The notes: generated by a model not told the origin, from the letters alone. 64,000 nt of DNA from Pseudonocardia sp. N23 (GCF_002583555.1 NZ_BEGX01000029.1:124001-188000), one strand, 5' to 3'; numbered from the stretch's first letter, positions 37,512 to 49,424 are shown. Numbers and translations: made by a program.

Positions 37512-40500
37512 GTGACCACCACCGAGCGTGGCCCATCGCGGTCCGAACGGTTGAACCCACGCAACTGGAGCCTGTCGATCAAGCTCCTGATCGTCGGTCT
37601 GGTGCCCACCCTGCTGGCCCTCGGCCTCGGCGCACTGCGCATCTCCGACCAGGCCGACGTGGCCGCCGGCCTCGGCCGCAGCAACGAGCTCCTCGCCGTG
37701 CGCGACCAGGTCGAGTCCGCCGCCACCGCGCTGCGCGCCGAGCGCGACGCCGCGGTGCGGTTCGTCGCGGCCAACCGCACCGGCGACCGCGCCCCGGTCG
37801 ACGCCGCCGCGCAGACCACCGACGCGCAGCTCGACAAGGCCGTCCAGGCCCTCGCCAGCACCGAGACCACCGAGGACCCGAGCGTCGCGGCCCAGCCGCT
37901 GCGCGACGTCAAGCTCTCGATGCAGGATCTGCGCCGCGACACCACCTCGTCGCCGGTGCCCACCGAAGGCATCCTCAACCGCTACGGCAACGCCGTCTCC
38001 CAGACCGACGTCGTCGTCCGCACGCTGCTGCGCCAGGTCGCCAACCCCGACGTCGCCGGACTGACCGACGCGCTCACCGCCACCGACTCGGCCGCCGAGC
38101 AGCTCGCCCTGCAGCACACCGTCGTCGCCGCCGCGATCGCCGCGGGCCGGGTGTCCGACACCGACCTCACCATCGTCGGCGCCACCGAGAACGCCTACAA
38201 CGCGGCGTTCACCTCCTACCGCCTGGCGCTCGACCCCGAGCAGCAGCAGCGGTTCGGCCTGTTCGGCACCGACCCGGCAAACGGGCCCCGGGTCCAGCTC
38301 GAGGCCGGCATCCTGCAGACCACGGCGGGCCGCCCCCTCACCACCGACCCGGCCGCGTGGGACGCCGCCTACACCTCGTCGAACGACGCGGTGCAGAAGT
38401 CGGCCGACTCCGCCGTCGCCCAGCTCAAGCAGGACACCACCGCCGCCCAGGAGGCGGCCAGCAACCAGGCCGGCGTCAACTCCGTGATCCTGATGCTCGG
38501 CCTGCTCCTCGGCATCGCGATCATCGTGCTGCTCGCCCGGTCGCTGCTGAAGTCGCTGCGGCTGCTGCGCACCAGCGCGCTCGACGTCGCGGAACGCCAG
38601 CTACCCCAGGCCGTCGAGAGCCTGCGGACCGGTGAGTCGCCCAACGCCCACGTCGAGCCCGTCCCGATCGACACCCGCGACGAGGTCGGCCAGGTGGCCC
38701 GCGCGTTCGACGCCGTCCACGGCCAGGCCGTCCGCCTCGCCGCCGACCAGGCCGCGCTGCAGGCCAACGTCAACAGCATGTTCGTCAACCTCTCCCGGCG
38801 CAGCCAGGCGCTCGTCGAGCGCCAGCTGCAGCTGATCGAGCAGCTGGAGAGCAACGAGCAGGACCCCGACCAGCTGTCCAACCTCTTCCAGCTCGACCAC
38901 CTCGCCACCCGTATGCGGCGCAACAGCGAGAACCTGCTGGTCCTCGCCGGCACCGAGCTGAGCAAGCGCAACATCGCGCCCATCCCCGTCGTCGACGTGC
39001 TCCGCGCCGCGGTGTCCGAGGTCGAGCAGTACCAGCGGATCGTCGTGCAGTCCCCGCCCACGGCCACCGTCGTCGGCCGCGCCGCGAACGACCTCGTCCA
39101 CCTGCTGGCCGAGCTGCTCGACAACGCGACCAACTTCTCCCCGCCCGACTCGCAGGTCGTGCTGAGCAGTACCCGCACGCCCGACGGCTCGATCCTCGTC
39201 GAGATCGCCGACCGCGGCGTCGGCATGGCCGAGCACGAGCTCACCGACGCCAACGAGCGCCTCGGCGGTCCCGCGCAGGTCGACGTCTCCGCGTCGCGGC
39301 GCATGGGCCTGTTCGTGGTCGGCCGCCTGGCCGCCCGGCACGGCGTCGGCGTCCGCCTCGGCAGTACCGGCGCCGGCGGCCTCACCGCGTCGGTCACCGT
39401 CCCCGGCTACCTGATCCCCGGCGCCCCGGGCGACACAGCCGGCCCCGGCGGCGCCCCGCAGATGCCGTCTGTGCAGGACGGCACCGCCGGTCCTGCCCTG
39501 CCGGCCCTGCCGCAGCAGGTCACCCCCAACGGACACGTCGTGCCGACCGGCTCGCTGGCCGACCTCGTCGTCGGCGACGACGGGACGACGTTCCCGCCGT
39601 TGCAGACGGTCGACGGGTCCGCCAACGGCTCCGGGCCCGGCCACCACACCAACGGCTCGTCACCGCTGCCGGCACGACGCCCCGGCGCCAACCTGCTGTC
39701 CGGCACCTCCGGCAACGGCCGCACCCCGGGCGAGATGTTCACGCCGACCGAGGCCGACGACCCCAAGTCCGACGAGGGCGGCTGGGCTCTGGCCGGGCCC
39801 GCTCCGGGCGCGCCGGTCGTCCCCGACCCCGCGGCCCCGGCCGCCTCGGTCGACCCCGCCACCGGATGGGCGCTCGCCGGGCCGGTCGTCCCCGAGGACG
39901 AGCTGCGCAGCGCGCACGGCCTCACCGCGCCCCACCCCGAGGCCGACCCGCGCCGGCCCGGCCCCGACACCGACCGGTCCCTCCCCAGCCGTGGCGGGGG
40001 CGCCGCCGCTGCCGCCGCCGCGCTCGCCGCGGCCCGCCGCCGGGCCCGTCGCGAACCGCCGCTCGACGGCCCGACCGACGATCCGGGCGCTCACCTGTCC
40101 GGCCCCAACGGTTTCGCCACCCCGGACGACCGCTCGACCGGGTCGCGTCCCGACGGCGCTCGCGCGCTGCTCGGCCGCCCCAAGGAGCCGACGCCGTCCC
40201 CGCAGCGCGACGACACCGGCACCGGCGAGATCCACATCGCCGCCAACCCCGACGCACTGCCGCTCCCGCGCCGGACGCCACGTCCGATCGGTCCCGTCGT
40301 GACCGAGGGCGTCGTGCCGGTCCTGCCCGGTGCGGGTACCGACGACGGCGGCCCGGACTCCGCGGCACCGGCCGCTGCCGACGATCACAGCAGCGACGAT
40401 CACAGCAGCGACCAGCACAGCGGCGACCAGCACGGCCACGACGACGCCTCCGCCGAGGGGCTCGACGAGTCCGTCGCCGCCCGGGCCGACGAGGCCCCCG

Positions 40501-42536
40501 TCGCCGACGTCATGGGCGCCGACGTCACGGGCGCCGACGTCACGGGCGCCGACGCCCCGGTCGCGGACGTCACGGACGGACCGGCCGACGCTCACGAGGC
40601 TGCCGGGTCCGCGAAGAATGCCGCCGCCGAGGGCTCCGAGGCCTCCGAGGGGGACGACGCGACCGGTGCTTCCGCCGTCGCAGCCGACGAGACCGCCGCC
40701 GACGAGACCGCCACCGACGAGAGCGCCGCCGACACCGCGGCCGCCACTGCGTCGACGGTCTCCGAGAAGTCGACGGTCTCCGAGAAGTCGACGGTCTCCG
40801 AGAACGAGTCCGCCGAGCGCTCCGAGCCGCTGCCGTCCCGGCGACGCGACATCGGCGCGGCGCTGGCCGCAGGCCTCGCCGGGACCGTCCGCGGCTCCGA
40901 CGACGCCGCCGCCCCGGCCCAGCCCGGGCCCGCCGACCGCGACGACGCCACCACCGCCCGTCCGCTGGTGTCCGGCCCCCAGGCCGTGACCGGCCGGCCG
41001 TCGGACGAGACGGCGGCCGGTACCGACAACGGCCGACGCACCGACGACGAGCGCACCGACGAGCGCACCGACGAAGCGACCCCGCCGCCGCCCGCGCCGT
41101 TCCGGCCAGGCCTGGTGCGGCCCGTACCCCGGCCCGGCACCACGCCGTCGCCGAGCGGGCCCGCCGACCGGCAGCCCCCGTCGGCCCTGCCGCCGCCGTC
41201 GCGTCCCGCCGTCGAAGGTCCGGGCCGCTCCGGGCTGCTGCCGCGGCGCGTCCCGGGTGCGGGGATCAACCGCACCCCGGGCGGATCGACACCGGACTCC
41301 CAGCCCGCGCCGCGGACGCCGGACGCCCGGCCGGCCGTGCCGACCGCGAGCAGCGGACCGGCCGACCGCACCGAGGCCGGCTCCGACAACAGCGTGACCG
41401 CCCGACCCCCGGCACCACAGGGCCCCGACGCGACGCGGACCCCGGGCCAGGCTCCCGGAGTCCTGCCGATGCGCGGCGCCCGGCAGCCCGGTGCGCCGGT
41501 ACCCGCCACCGACGAGTCGGCCGGCCGCCAGCCGACCGGCGAGCAGCCGGCCGCCCTGGCCCGGGTGGACGAGCAGCGGCGCATGCCACAGTTCCCGCCG
41601 CGACCGAGCGTCCCGCAGGCGCCCGTCCGCCCCCCGGCCGCGCCCGCGGCGCCGGCGCAGAGCCCTGCGGGCCAGCCGCCGGTCGCACAGCCGCCGGCAG
41701 CCCAGGCCCCGGCAGCCCAAGCCCCAGCGGTGCAGCCACAGGCCGCCCAGGCTCCCCCCGCGCCGCCGGCGGGCGGGCTGCCCGTCCGCAACCCCGGTGC
41801 GCAGCCATACGGCCGGCCGCCGGCCGCCGCGCAGCCGGTCCCGGCGTACCCGCAGCAGGAGGCCCCGGCCGACGACGACGCCCTCGGGGACGACGGCTTC
41901 TCGACGCCGATCTTCGCCGAGATCGCGTCGGCCTGGTTCCGCTCGAACCGGCCGATCCCGATCACCTGGGCCGACGACGTCCCGCAGAACGGCACAGCCG
42001 ACCCGGTCGTGCCGCTCGGCTCGGACCCGTTGCAGGTCAGGCCGTCCCCGGTGGCCCGGCCCCCGGCGCCGGCGCCGGCGCCGGTTCCCGGGCCCGTCGA
42101 GCAGGCACCGCAGCGCGCGGTCGCCGGCCCGCTGTCGGCTCCCGTCGCCGAGACCGAGGGCGGCGACGAGTTCGCCGGCACCGCCGACGTCGGCTGGGAG
42201 GCCGCCGAACGCAACGCGGAGACCTCAGCCGGTGAGTACACGTCGGCGGGCCTGCCCAAGCGGCGACCCCGGGCTCGACTCGTACCCGGTAGTGCTGGAG
42301 GATCCGCGGTGCTCGCGCCGGCGTCGTCGACCGCGGCGTCGGCGACTGCGACCGACGCAGGGGGCCGGACGGCGGAGGCGGTCCGCGGACGGCTCGCCAG
42401 CTACCAGAGAGGGATCCGGCAGGGCCGGGAGAACCGGCTCCGCAGGGAACGGGAACTCGCCGAAGGCAGGATGGCGAACAGCACCGACGCGCAGCCCGCG
42501 GGGGCGGGCGCACAGGACGAGGAGACGACCAGGTGA
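37512..42536 (+). CDS. Conservon sensor kinase CvnA (NIT domain histidine-kinase-like) with a very long disordered tail
   Basis: 1,674 residues. Order: a transmembrane helix ([20 protein letters not shown], ~18-37), an extracytoplasmic nitrate/nitrite-sensing-type domain (~45-310), a second helix ([19 protein letters not shown], ~325), HAMP, a kinase core with [20 protein letters not shown] (~457) and ATPase boxes [17 protein letters not shown] (~534) and [20 protein letters not shown] (~566). From ~640 onward it is Pro/Ala/Asp-rich low-complexity sequence with short repeats ([36 protein letters not shown]). GTG 37512 has CAGGGAG 9 nt upstream. First gene of the four-gene conservon; its stop overlaps cvnB. 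Confidence 0.9.
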   Translation: MTTTERGPSRSERLNPRNWSLSIKLLIVGLVPTLLALGLGALRISDQADVAAGLGRSNELLAVRDQVESAATALRAERDAAVRFVAANRTGDRAPVDAAAQTTDAQLDKAVQALASTETTEDPSVAAQPLRDVKLSMQDLRRDTTSSPVPTEGILNRYGNAVSQTDVVVRTLLRQVANPDVAGLTDALTATDSAAEQLALQHTVVAAAIAAGRVSDTDLTIVGATENAYNAAFTSYRLALDPEQQQRFGLFGTDPANGPRVQLEAGILQTTAGRPLTTDPAAWDAAYTSSNDAVQKSADSAVAQLKQDTTAAQEAASNQAGVNSVILMLGLLLGIAIIVLLARSLLKSLRLLRTSALDVAERQLPQAVESLRTGESPNAHVEPVPIDTRDEVGQVARAFDAVHGQAVRLAADQAALQANVNSMFVNLSRRSQALVERQLQLIEQLESNEQDPDQLSNLFQLDHLATRMRRNSENLLVLAGTELSKRNIAPIPVVDVLRAAVSEVEQYQRIVVQSPPTATVVGRAANDLVHLLAELLDNATNFSPPDSQVVLSSTRTPDGSILVEIADRGVGMAEHELTDANERLGGPAQVDVSASRRMGLFVVGRLAARHGVGVRLGSTGAGGLTASVTVPGYLIPGAPGDTAGPGGAPQMPSVQDGTAGPALPALPQQVTPNGHVVPTGSLADLVVGDDGTTFPPLQTVDGSANGSGPGHHTNGSSPLPARRPGANLLSGTSGNGRTPGEMFTPTEADDPKSDEGGWALAGPAPGAPVVPDPAAPAASVDPATGWALAGPVVPEDELRSAHGLTAPHPEADPRRPGPDTDRSLPSRGGGAAAAAAALAAARRRARREPPLDGPTDDPGAHLSGPNGFATPDDRSTGSRPDGARALLGRPKEPTPSPQRDDTGTGEIHIAANPDALPLPRRTPRPIGPVVTEGVVPVLPGAGTDDGGPDSAAPAAADDHSSDDHSSDQHSGDQHGHDDASAEGLDESVAARADEAPVADVMGADVTGADVTGADAPVADVTDGPADAHEAAGSAKNAAAEGSEASEGDDATGASAVAADETAADETATDESAADTAAATASTVSEKSTVSEKSTVSENESAERSEPLPSRRRDIGAALAAGLAGTVRGSDDAAAPAQPGPADRDDATTARPLVSGPQAVTGRPSDETAAGTDNGRRTDDERTDERTDEATPPPPAPFRPGLVRPVPRPGTTPSPSGPADRQPPSALPPPSRPAVEGPGRSGLLPRRVPGAGINRTPGGSTPDSQPAPRTPDARPAVPTASSGPADRTEAGSDNSVTARPPAPQGPDATRTPGQAPGVLPMRGARQPGAPVPATDESAGRQPTGEQPAALARVDEQRRMPQFPPRPSVPQAPVRPPAAPAAPAQSPAGQPPVAQPPAAQAPAAQAPAVQPQAAQAPPAPPAGGLPVRNPGAQPYGRPPAAAQPVPAYPQQEAPADDDALGDDGFSTPIFAEIASAWFRSNRPIPITWADDVPQNGTADPVVPLGSDPLQVRPSPVARPPAPAPAPVPGPVEQAPQRAVAGPLSAPVAETEGGDEFAGTADVGWEAAERNAETSAGEYTSAGLPKRRPRARLVPGSAGGSAVLAPASSTAASATATDAGGRTAEAVRGRLASYQRGIRQGRENRLRRERELAEGRMANSTDAQPAGAGAQDEETTR

Positions 42537-42955
42537 CCGCACCACAGACGCAGCCGAGCCGGTTCGGATGGCTGGTCACGAACTTCGCGGAGCGCGTGCC
42601 GGGGGTCGCCCACGCGATCGTCGTGTCGGCCGACGGACTGCTTCTCACGTCCTCGGACCGGCTGCCGCGCGACCGCGCCGACCAGCTGGCCGCCGTGTCG
42701 TCGGGGCTCATCAGCCTCACGCAGGGCGCCGCCCGCTGCTTCGACGCGGGCGGGGTCGTGCAGACCGTCGTCGAGATGGACCGGGGCATCGTCCTGCTGA
42801 TGTCGATCAGCGACGGTTCGTGCCTGTCCGTGCTCGCCTCGCCGACGTGCGACATCGGCCTGATCGGCTACGAGATGACGCTGCTGGTCGACCGTGTCGG
42901 CCAGCTGCTCACCCCGGAGCTGCGGGCCGAGCTGCAGGGCTCTTTCGGGCCCTGA
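42533..42955 (+). CDS. Conservon roadblock/LC7 protein CvnB
   Basis: 140 residues. The roadblock fold is marked by [40 protein letters not shown] and [20 protein letters not shown]. In conservons CvnB binds the CvnD small GTPase and acts as its regulator (family knowledge). The GTG start overlaps the CvnA stop by 4 bp, so the two are translated together. Confidence 0.93.
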   Translation: MTAPQTQPSRFGWLVTNFAERVPGVAHAIVVSADGLLLTSSDRLPRDRADQLAAVSSGLISLTQGAARCFDAGGVVQTVVEMDRGIVLLMSISDGSCLSVLASPTCDIGLIGYEMTLLVDRVGQLLTPELRAELQGSFGP

Positions 42956-43035
42956 CCGGCGCGCACCGAACCGACCACGCGGCGGAGCCGCGACCGACCC
43001 GTCCGACGTCGACCAGCAGAGGCAGGTGAAACGCG

Positions 43036-43974
43036 ATGACCACCGATCCCGACGACGAACGTCGACAGTCCGACGATCCCACCTTTGCCGACGTCATGAA
43101 CGGGTTCTCGTTCGACAGCCGTCAGGACTACGACGGCTACGAGGAGCAGTACCCGGACTACGAGGCGCCCGAGCGCCGGTTCTGGACACGGAGGCGCTCC
43201 GGTCCGCGTCAGCCGTCCCCGTATCCGCCCGCCGCGGAGGCGGGACCGACGTGGGACGAAGGCAGTGCGACGCAGTTCCACGAGACCGACTGGCTGACCG
43301 GGCACGCCCCCACGGGTGGCACGGTCCAGCGGCCCGACGGTGACGCCCCGCAGAGCGACTTCCTCTCCGGGAACCCGACCATCGACACCCCCCGGCATCG
43401 TCCGCTGCGGGCGCCGCGCCAGGTGTCGGAGGTACTGCGGCACTACTCGGGCACCCCGCAGGGCGACACGCCTGCGGAGCCGGAGCCCGCGCAGCCGTTC
43501 CAGACGTTCCAGCCTGCGGGCCCGCGACCCTCGGCGGAGCAGCCGGTCGGCCGTGCGCTGCCCGACTCGGCGCCGACGGCGCCGATCGACATCGGTGGCG
43601 TCGGCGAGGTCGGTGACCTGGAGGACGTGTCGTCGGGCGCGTCGTTCGTCCGTCCGTACGCATGGACGCGAGGCCGGACCCGCTCGGGTCTCGACCTCGC
43701 GATCGAAGCGCTCGTGTCGACCAGTCAGCAGGGCCGCAGCCAGCTCGGGCTGCTGCAGGTGGAACATCGGGCGATCGCCGAACTGTGCGAAGAGCCCCGC
43801 TCGGTCGCCGAGGTCGCGGCGCTGATGTCGCTCCCCCTGGGGGTGGCTCGCGTGCTGCTCGGTGACATGGCAGGACTGGGCGTCGTCACGGTGCACCAGA
43901 CCGCGAGCAGTACCGGCTCGTCGCCGGACCTCGCTCTGATGGAAAGGGTGTTGAGTGGACTCCGTCGGCTCTAG
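43036..43974 (+). CDS. Conservon DUF742 protein CvnC with an extended N-terminus
   Basis: 312 residues, about 2.5 times the usual length. The C-terminal ~115 residues are DUF742 (SFVRPYAWTRGRTRSGLDLA, EHRAIAELCEEPRSVAEVAA, LMSLPLGVARVLLGDMAGLG), a winged-helix-like fold. The first ~195 residues are polar and Pro/Asp/Tyr-rich, probably disordered. AGGCAGG precedes the ATG. Its end overlaps cvnD by 20 nt. Confidence 0.92.
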   Translation: MTTDPDDERRQSDDPTFADVMNGFSFDSRQDYDGYEEQYPDYEAPERRFWTRRRSGPRQPSPYPPAAEAGPTWDEGSATQFHETDWLTGHAPTGGTVQRPDGDAPQSDFLSGNPTIDTPRHRPLRAPRQVSEVLRHYSGTPQGDTPAEPEPAQPFQTFQPAGPRPSAEQPVGRALPDSAPTAPIDIGGVGEVGDLEDVSSGASFVRPYAWTRGRTRSGLDLAIEALVSTSQQGRSQLGLLQVEHRAIAELCEEPRSVAEVAALMSLPLGVARVLLGDMAGLGVVTVHQTASSTGSSPDLALMERVLSGLRRL

Positions 43975-44554
43975 GCCACAGGCCGTCGCGACGACGGCGA
44001 CGATCTCGGCCAAGATCGTCGTCGCCGGTGGGTTCGGTGTGGGCAAGACGACCTTCGTCGGGTCGGTCTCCGAGATCGTGCCGCTCACGACCGAGGCCGT
44101 CATGACCGAGGCGAGTGCTGGTCACGACGATCTGTCCGCGACTCCGAACAAGACGACCACGACGGTCGCCATGGACTTCGGGCGCGTCTCGCTGGACTCG
44201 GACCTGATCCTGTACCTGTTCGGCACGCCCGGGCAGCACCGGTTCTGGTTCATGTGGGACGACCTGGTGCGTGGCGCGATCGGCGCGGTCGTCCTGGTCG
44301 ACACCCGCCGGCTCGCCGACTGTTTCGGCGCGATCGACTTCTTCGAGGACCGCGGGCTGCCGTACGTGGTGGGGCTCAACGCGTTCGACGGGACGTTGCA
44401 GCACCGGATCGACGACGTCCGCGAGGCGATGGCGATCGACCCGAGTGTCCCGATCGTCACGTGCGACGCCCGTAACCGGGACTCGACGAAGTCGACGCTG
44501 ATCTCGCTCGTCGAGCACGCGATGACGCAGCGGATGGCCGCCCGCGCCCGCTGA
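43955..44554 (+). CDS. Conservon Ras-like GTPase CvnD
   Basis: 199 residues. G1 is VVAGGFGVGKTTFVGSV, the G2 region contains TPNKTTTTVAMDFG, and G3 is LFGTPGQHRFWFMWDDLVRG. The NKxD motif is replaced by NAFD in VVGLNAFDG, the normal state for this MglA-like family. With CvnA-C it forms a prokaryotic analogue of a G-protein-coupled signalling complex at the membrane. Last gene of the conservon; GTG start inside cvnC. Confidence 0.94.
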   Translation: MDSVGSRPQAVATTATISAKIVVAGGFGVGKTTFVGSVSEIVPLTTEAVMTEASAGHDDLSATPNKTTTTVAMDFGRVSLDSDLILYLFGTPGQHRFWFMWDDLVRGAIGAVVLVDTRRLADCFGAIDFFEDRGLPYVVGLNAFDGTLQHRIDDVREAMAIDPSVPIVTCDARNRDSTKSTLISLVEHAMTQRMAARAR

Positions 44555-44652
44555 CCTGCGGTGTACCCCCGCTCCTGTCGCCGAGGCTCCTGGTCAGGAC
44601 CTCGACGGCGGGAGCGGCGTGCAGCCGGTCGGCGACCCCCGCCGAACTCGAC

Positions 44653-45276
44653 TCAGACCGGTTTCCTCCATGCCCGGACCAGGCTCTCGTCGGGCCCGGG
44701 GCCCGGCGCGACATCTGTGAGCAGGGCCGCGACCCGATCGGTGAGGGTGCCGGGGGCGTCGAGGCGGTTGTCGATCTCCAGGTGCGGCACCGGCGGTGGG
44801 TCGGCGGGGCGCATGCGCTCCAGGAAGGCGTCGAAGGCTGCGAGCTTGCCGGTGTCGCGCGGCGAGCCGCGGTGTTCGAGGCGGTGCCGCAGCGTTGCGG
44901 CGTCGGACCGGATCCAGACGAGCCGCACCTCGGACCCACCGAGCGCCTCGACCCACTGCACCCAGCGGCCGGGGTCGCGGATCTGGCCGGTGAAGGGCCC
45001 GGAGAGCAGGACGGGGCAGCCGTGGGCGCGGATCTCGCGCGCGGTGGCGGTGAGACCCGTGTACTCGTGCTCCTTGACGTGCGCGTCGTACCAGTCGCCC
45101 TCCCGCTCCCCCGGCGGACGACCGGCGGCGGCGAGGGTCGCGGCGACGAACGGCCCGTAGAGCGTGTCCTTGTCGAGCAGCGCCGGAGTGGGGTCGAGGC
45201 CTGCGAGCAGCAGGGCGGCGACGGTCGTCTTGCCCACCCCCGGAGCGCCGGCCACGACCCAGACGGGGGCGTTCAC
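44653..45276 (-). CDS. P-loop ATPase/kinase-like protein
   Basis: 207 residues. Walker A is [18 protein letters not shown] at the N-terminus. [34 protein letters not shown] and the Arg-containing lid [17 protein letters not shown] suggest a small nucleoside/metabolite kinase of the AAA_33 group. The substrate cannot be named. The GTG start overlaps the stop of the helicase-associated gene by 4 bp, so the two form an operon. Confidence 0.8.
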   Translation of the reverse strand: MNAPVWVVAGAPGVGKTTVAALLLAGLDPTPALLDKDTLYGPFVAATLAAAGRPPGEREGDWYDAHVKEHEYTGLTATAREIRAHGCPVLLSGPFTGQIRDPGRWVQWVEALGGSEVRLVWIRSDAATLRHRLEHRGSPRDTGKLAAFDAFLERMRPADPPPVPHLEIDNRLDAPGTLTDRVAALLTDVAPGPGPDESLVRAWRKPV

Positions 45277-47522
45277 GCGTCGGTGGCCGGATCCACGAGG
45301 GCGATGGACGTGATGCGGTGCAACGGGATCCGGCGGACCTCGCCGCCGACGGTATCGCGGCCTTCGACGATGCCGCCACCTGCGGAGGTGGGCACGAGCA
45401 CCCGTTCCCCGGCGACGCCGTGCCGGTCGACGAACCCGATCCAGACCGGGCGCCGGGCGGCGACGGCGTGCTGCAGCTCGGCGAGGGTGCTGCTGCTGCC
45501 TCCGGGGACGCGCGGTGCGGTGCGCGAGCGCCGGACCCCGCGGAGGGCGTCGCCCGCCCGCATTCCGGAGATGACGGCGGCGAGGCGGCTGTCGTCGGGC
45601 GTCGCGGGCCCGGAGGGCGTGCGGGCGGGCCGGCCGCGGGACTCGATGCGCCTGCCGCGGTCACCGAGGTCGAGGACGCCACCGGCGGCGTCCTCGGCGG
45701 CGGGGCTGAACCCGGCGGCGCGCAGGCCCTCGAGGACCTCGACGAGCGGCAGCGGGCTGATCACGACAGTGGGGGCGAGCCGGCGCAGCTCCAGCAGGCC
45801 GGTCTCCGGGTGGGCGAGGACCTCGGAGAGCAGGGTCTCGTCGTCGCTGCGCAGGAACGAGGAGGCGGCGCCGCCGCGGAGCCTGCCGTGGCGGCGGGCG
45901 ACGTCGTCGACGAGGTAGCCGAGTGCTTGCGGCACAGGGGTTGCGGAGCGGACGGCGAGGAGCTCGCGGACATCGTCGGCGGTGCGGCCGGCGTCGAGGG
46001 CGCGGCGGATGCTGGCCTCGGTGAACCGGAAGACGGTGGCGCCGCCCGCGGACTCGACGTCGGCGACGAGAGCGATCTCGGCGGCGAGCTCGGGCTGGAG
46101 GCGCCCGGGGGCGACGGCGGTGAGGTCGGCCTGCAGGAGTACGTGGTCGACGGGTTCGGGCAGGGCGTCGCGGAGCGCGGCGGCTGCCTTGCCGGGGTCG
46201 GCGAGCAGGACGCGCCCGGGGGCGGCCAGCGCGTCGAGGGCGACGATTCCGAGCACGGTGGCTTCGGTGAGGGTCCAGGTGACCATGTCGTCGCGCAGCC
46301 GGCCGCCGCGACGCGGTGCGCGCCAGGCGAGGAGGCCGGCGAGGTCGCCGGGGGTGCGGACGGCCCGGCCGGGCGGGAGCTCGCCGAGCGCTTCGAGGAC
46401 GCGGCGCCGGTCGCGGACGGCGAGGGGGCGGCGCAGGGCCTCGCCGAGGGCGGGCAGGGGTTTGCCGGACTCGTCGCGGGTGCCCGTGAGACCGGGGAGC
46501 CGGGGCAGTTCGAGCCAGGCCTGGGCGAGCTGGGCCCAGCGCAGTTCCGGGCCGCCTGCCGCCCAGATGTCGGAGGCGGTGGTGGGCACGTACTCAGCCG
46601 GGAACCCGTCGCTGACGGCGACGAGGTCGGCGGCCACCAGGACCTCGACGACGAGCGCCGCGGTGGGTTCGTCGAGCTCCATCTCCTTGGCGGCCCGGCG
46701 GAGGTCCCGGACGCCGAGACCGCCGGCCCGCAGTGTCGGCGGCGGGGTCTCGCTCCAGAGTGCCAGGAGGGCTTCGACGCGGCGGAGCAGCTCGAGGGCC
46801 GCGCCGCCGGCGGTGGCGTCGACGGTGTCGGCGCCGCGGTCGACGGTGTCGGGGACGGGCGCGGTGACGGCGACACCGCCGAGGGGACGGTCACCGCGCA
46901 GGGCGAGCCCGACCTGGCGGGGCAGTTCGACGGTCTCGGGGTCGACGCGGACGAGGAGGCCGCGGGCGAGGAGGCGGCCGACGGCGCTCTCGGGGTCGGC
47001 GCCCGCGCGGCTGCGCCCGATGGGCGGGCCGGCGGCGAGGGCGTCGAGGACGCGTCGTTCCTCGGGGGCGATGCCGGCCAGGAGCACGGGCAGCTCGGTG
47101 GAGCCGGCGAGGCCGGCGGCGGGGCGGCCGAGGCCACCGGGGTAGCGGGAGACGACCTCGCGGGCGGCGGGGACGAGGGCCCAGCCGTCGTCGGAGCGCC
47201 AGATGACGGCGCGGGTGCGCAGCTCGTCGAGGGCCCGGTCGAGGGCGGAGCCGGGGACGTCGGGGCCGAGGAGGCGTTCGAGCTCGGGGCGTTCGGCGGC
47301 CTCGCTGTCGGCGCCGACGACGACGAGCGCTTCGAGCACGGCGAGGACGAGGGTGTCGAGGTCGTCACAGGCGCGGTGCACCGAGGCGCGGATGCCTGCC
47401 CGGGTGGCCAGCACGGTGAGGTCGGCCGGTGCGGGAACCGCCAGGTCGGGGCGCAGGCGCAGCAGGGCGACGAGGAAGTCGTCGTCCTCGGCGCGCAGGC
47501 GGTCGACCAGGGAGGTGGGCAT
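45273..47522 (-). CDS. Helicase-associated (Helicase_C_3 / XPB-Ssl2-like) domain protein
   Basis: 749 residues. There is no Walker motif. The protein consists of winged-helix-like repeats ([20 protein letters not shown] near the start) and a central stretch with [40 protein letters not shown] and [20 protein letters not shown]. That is the helicase XPB/Ssl2 N-terminal-like domain seen in Rv0862c. The end has a WYL-like module ([20 protein letters not shown] ... [10 protein letters not shown]). ATG 47522 is supported by GGAGGGG and a TACCGT box 7 nt upstream. Probably a partner of XPB in repair. Confidence 0.82.
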   Translation of the reverse strand: MPTSLVDRLRAEDDDFLVALLRLRPDLAVPAPADLTVLATRAGIRASVHRACDDLDTLVLAVLEALVVVGADSEAAERPELERLLGPDVPGSALDRALDELRTRAVIWRSDDGWALVPAAREVVSRYPGGLGRPAAGLAGSTELPVLLAGIAPEERRVLDALAAGPPIGRSRAGADPESAVGRLLARGLLVRVDPETVELPRQVGLALRGDRPLGGVAVTAPVPDTVDRGADTVDATAGGAALELLRRVEALLALWSETPPPTLRAGGLGVRDLRRAAKEMELDEPTAALVVEVLVAADLVAVSDGFPAEYVPTTASDIWAAGGPELRWAQLAQAWLELPRLPGLTGTRDESGKPLPALGEALRRPLAVRDRRRVLEALGELPPGRAVRTPGDLAGLLAWRAPRRGGRLRDDMVTWTLTEATVLGIVALDALAAPGRVLLADPGKAAAALRDALPEPVDHVLLQADLTAVAPGRLQPELAAEIALVADVESAGGATVFRFTEASIRRALDAGRTADDVRELLAVRSATPVPQALGYLVDDVARRHGRLRGGAASSFLRSDDETLLSEVLAHPETGLLELRRLAPTVVISPLPLVEVLEGLRAAGFSPAAEDAAGGVLDLGDRGRRIESRGRPARTPSGPATPDDSRLAAVISGMRAGDALRGVRRSRTAPRVPGGSSSTLAELQHAVAARRPVWIGFVDRHGVAGERVLVPTSAGGGIVEGRDTVGGEVRRIPLHRITSIALVDPATDA

Positions 47523-47630
47523 CCCCTCCACGGTACTTGGCCCGGCCGGGGGTCCTCGTCCCGGCGATGGGTGATAATCGGCGCCGATACCGGTCCGGCT
47601 CGTCCGGACCGCACCCGCGAGGAGGATTCC

Positions 47631-47810
47631 GTGTCCCAGCCGAGCCGCCCGGCCCGTATCGACCCGAACTGGCCGCAGCTGCCCGACGGCGAGCACCCCG
47701 TCACGGAGCTGCTGGGCGATGTGCAGGGGTCGCTCTCACCTTTCGGTGAGCTCGAGTTCCCGCTCGACGAGGTGCCCTACGTGCACCCTGTCACCGAGAT
47801 CAACAGGTAA
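47631..47810 (+). CDS. 59-residue conserved actinobacterial protein (Rv0863-like)
   Basis: The sequence opens VSQPSRPARIDPNWPQLPDG and ends YVHPVTEINR. It has no helix-forming membrane segment and no Cys. The GTG is fixed by GGAGG 5 nt upstream. The TAA overlaps the ATG of the MocA-like gene (TAATG), so both are translated from one mRNA. A small gene occupies the same slot between Rv0862c and moaC2 in M. tuberculosis. Function unknown. Confidence 0.75.
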   Translation: MSQPSRPARIDPNWPQLPDGEHPVTELLGDVQGSLSPFGELEFPLDEVPYVHPVTEINR

Positions 47811-48394
47811 TGCCCGCGGGCCTGCTGCTGGCGGCCGGGGCCGGTCGCCGGATGGGCGGGCCCAAGGCTCTCGTGCGTCTGGACGGTCGCCCGCTCGTGC
47901 TCCGGGCGGTCGACGTGCTCCGGACGGCGGGGTGTGCCCCGCTGGTGGTCGTGGTGGGTGCCGCGGCCGACGAGGTGCGCGCGCTGCTCCCGGCCGACGT
48001 GACGCCCGTGGAGGCCGCGGAGTGGGCCGAGGGCATGGGCGCGTCGCTGCGCGCGGGTCTGGCTGCCCTGGAGCCGCTCGCGGATGTCGACGCCACGGTC
48101 GTGCACCTGGTCGACCTGCCGGGGGTGACGGCGGCTGCGGTCACCCGGCTGGGCGCTGAAGGGGGGTCCCCCACCACCCTCGCCCGGGCGGCCTACGACG
48201 GCCGCGCCGGCCATCCGGTCCTGCTGGGCCGCGACCACTGGGCGGCCGCCTCCACCGCCGCCACGGGTGATGCAGGGGCCCGTGGCTACCTGGCGGGCAA
48301 TCCGGACGTTGTGCTGGTCGAGTGCGGCGACGTCGCGGAGCCCGACGACGTCGACACCCCGGAGCAGCTGGCGCGACGTGGGCAGTCGCGTTGA
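47810..48394 (+). CDS. MocA-like molybdenum cofactor nucleotidyltransferase
   Basis: 194 residues. NTP-transferase motifs are LLLAAGAGRRMGGPKALVRL at the N-terminus, EWAEGMGASLRAGLAAL, VHLVDLPGV and GHPVLLGRDHW. In this family such proteins attach CMP or GMP to molybdopterin; xanthine-dehydrogenase-type enzymes use the cytosine form, which fits the coxLSM-type enzyme at 6-10 kb. Placement beside moaC-mog-moaE supports the role. Confidence 0.88.
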   Translation: MPAGLLLAAGAGRRMGGPKALVRLDGRPLVLRAVDVLRTAGCAPLVVVVGAAADEVRALLPADVTPVEAAEWAEGMGASLRAGLAALEPLADVDATVVHLVDLPGVTAAAVTRLGAEGGSPTTLARAAYDGRAGHPVLLGRDHWAAASTAATGDAGARGYLAGNPDVVLVECGDVAEPDDVDTPEQLARRGQSR

Positions 48395-48416
48395 GGCGAG
48401 CCCCTGCTGACATGCC

Positions 48417-48450
48417 GACGGCCGCCGCGGGGAGGGCCGCGACGGCCGTC
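48417..48450. terminator. Bidirectional terminator
   Basis: Nested stems (GACGGCCG / CGGCCGTC outside, CGCGG / CCGCG inside) lie between the rightward MocA-like gene and the leftward rpf gene. Confidence 0.7.
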
Positions 48451-48505
48451 TGGGATGCGCCCCCGGATCGTGGCACCGGTCCGGGACGCTGCGTCAGGGG
48501 ATCGC

Positions 48506-49264
<759 letters not shown>

Positions 49265-49281
49265 TCAGGTCCGCGATTTCC

Positions 49282-49329
49282 GTCCTGTCCGTCGGCTGCT
49301 GTCGGGGGATCGGGACCGCCGGACAGGAC
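49282..49329 (-). ncRNA. Stem element in the rpf 1 leader, similar to one before rpf 2
   Basis: Minus strand GTCCTGTCC (49329-49321) can pair with GGACAGGAC (49290-49282) around a 30-nt apical part. Further hairpins follow (CGCGGAC / GTCCGCG; ACCGG / CCGGT) up to the ribosome-binding site. The same geometry occurs at 51843-51890. I could not match it to the c-di-AMP (ydaO) riboswitch boxes known from other rpf leaders. Confidence 0.4.
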
Positions 49330-49384
49330 ACGCGCTGCGGAACCGGGCCCACCCGTCAGGGGAGTTCGGAGCGGGCCGTCGGTG

Positions 49385-49412
49385 ACGCTACGTGCAGCGC
49401 TTCGGATTGCAA
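49385..49412 (-). promoter_or_regulatory. rpf 1 promoter
   Basis: TTGCAA (49412-49407), 16-nt spacer, TAGCGT (49390-49385). The -10 region ACGTAGCGT is identical to that of the rpf 2 promoter. Confidence 0.55.
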
Positions 49413-49424
49413 ACTCGATCGAGT
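49413..49424. promoter_or_regulatory. Perfect 12-bp palindrome adjoining the rpf 1 -35 box
   Basis: ACTCGATCGAGT ends one base from the -35 hexamer, a typical place for an activator or repressor. The binding protein is unknown. Confidence 0.4.

Noticed and set aside
39660..41720. Large minus-strand frame opposite the CvnA tail
   Set aside because: It is Arg/Gly/Val-rich repeat-like sequence mirroring the low-complexity tail, with no ribosome-binding site or domain.
45318..47630. Plus-strand open frame of about 770 codons opposite the helicase-associated gene
   Set aside because: The composition is Gly/Glu/Ala-rich with no motif. Only its last 59 codons, with a proper GGAGG and GTG at 47631, are a real gene.
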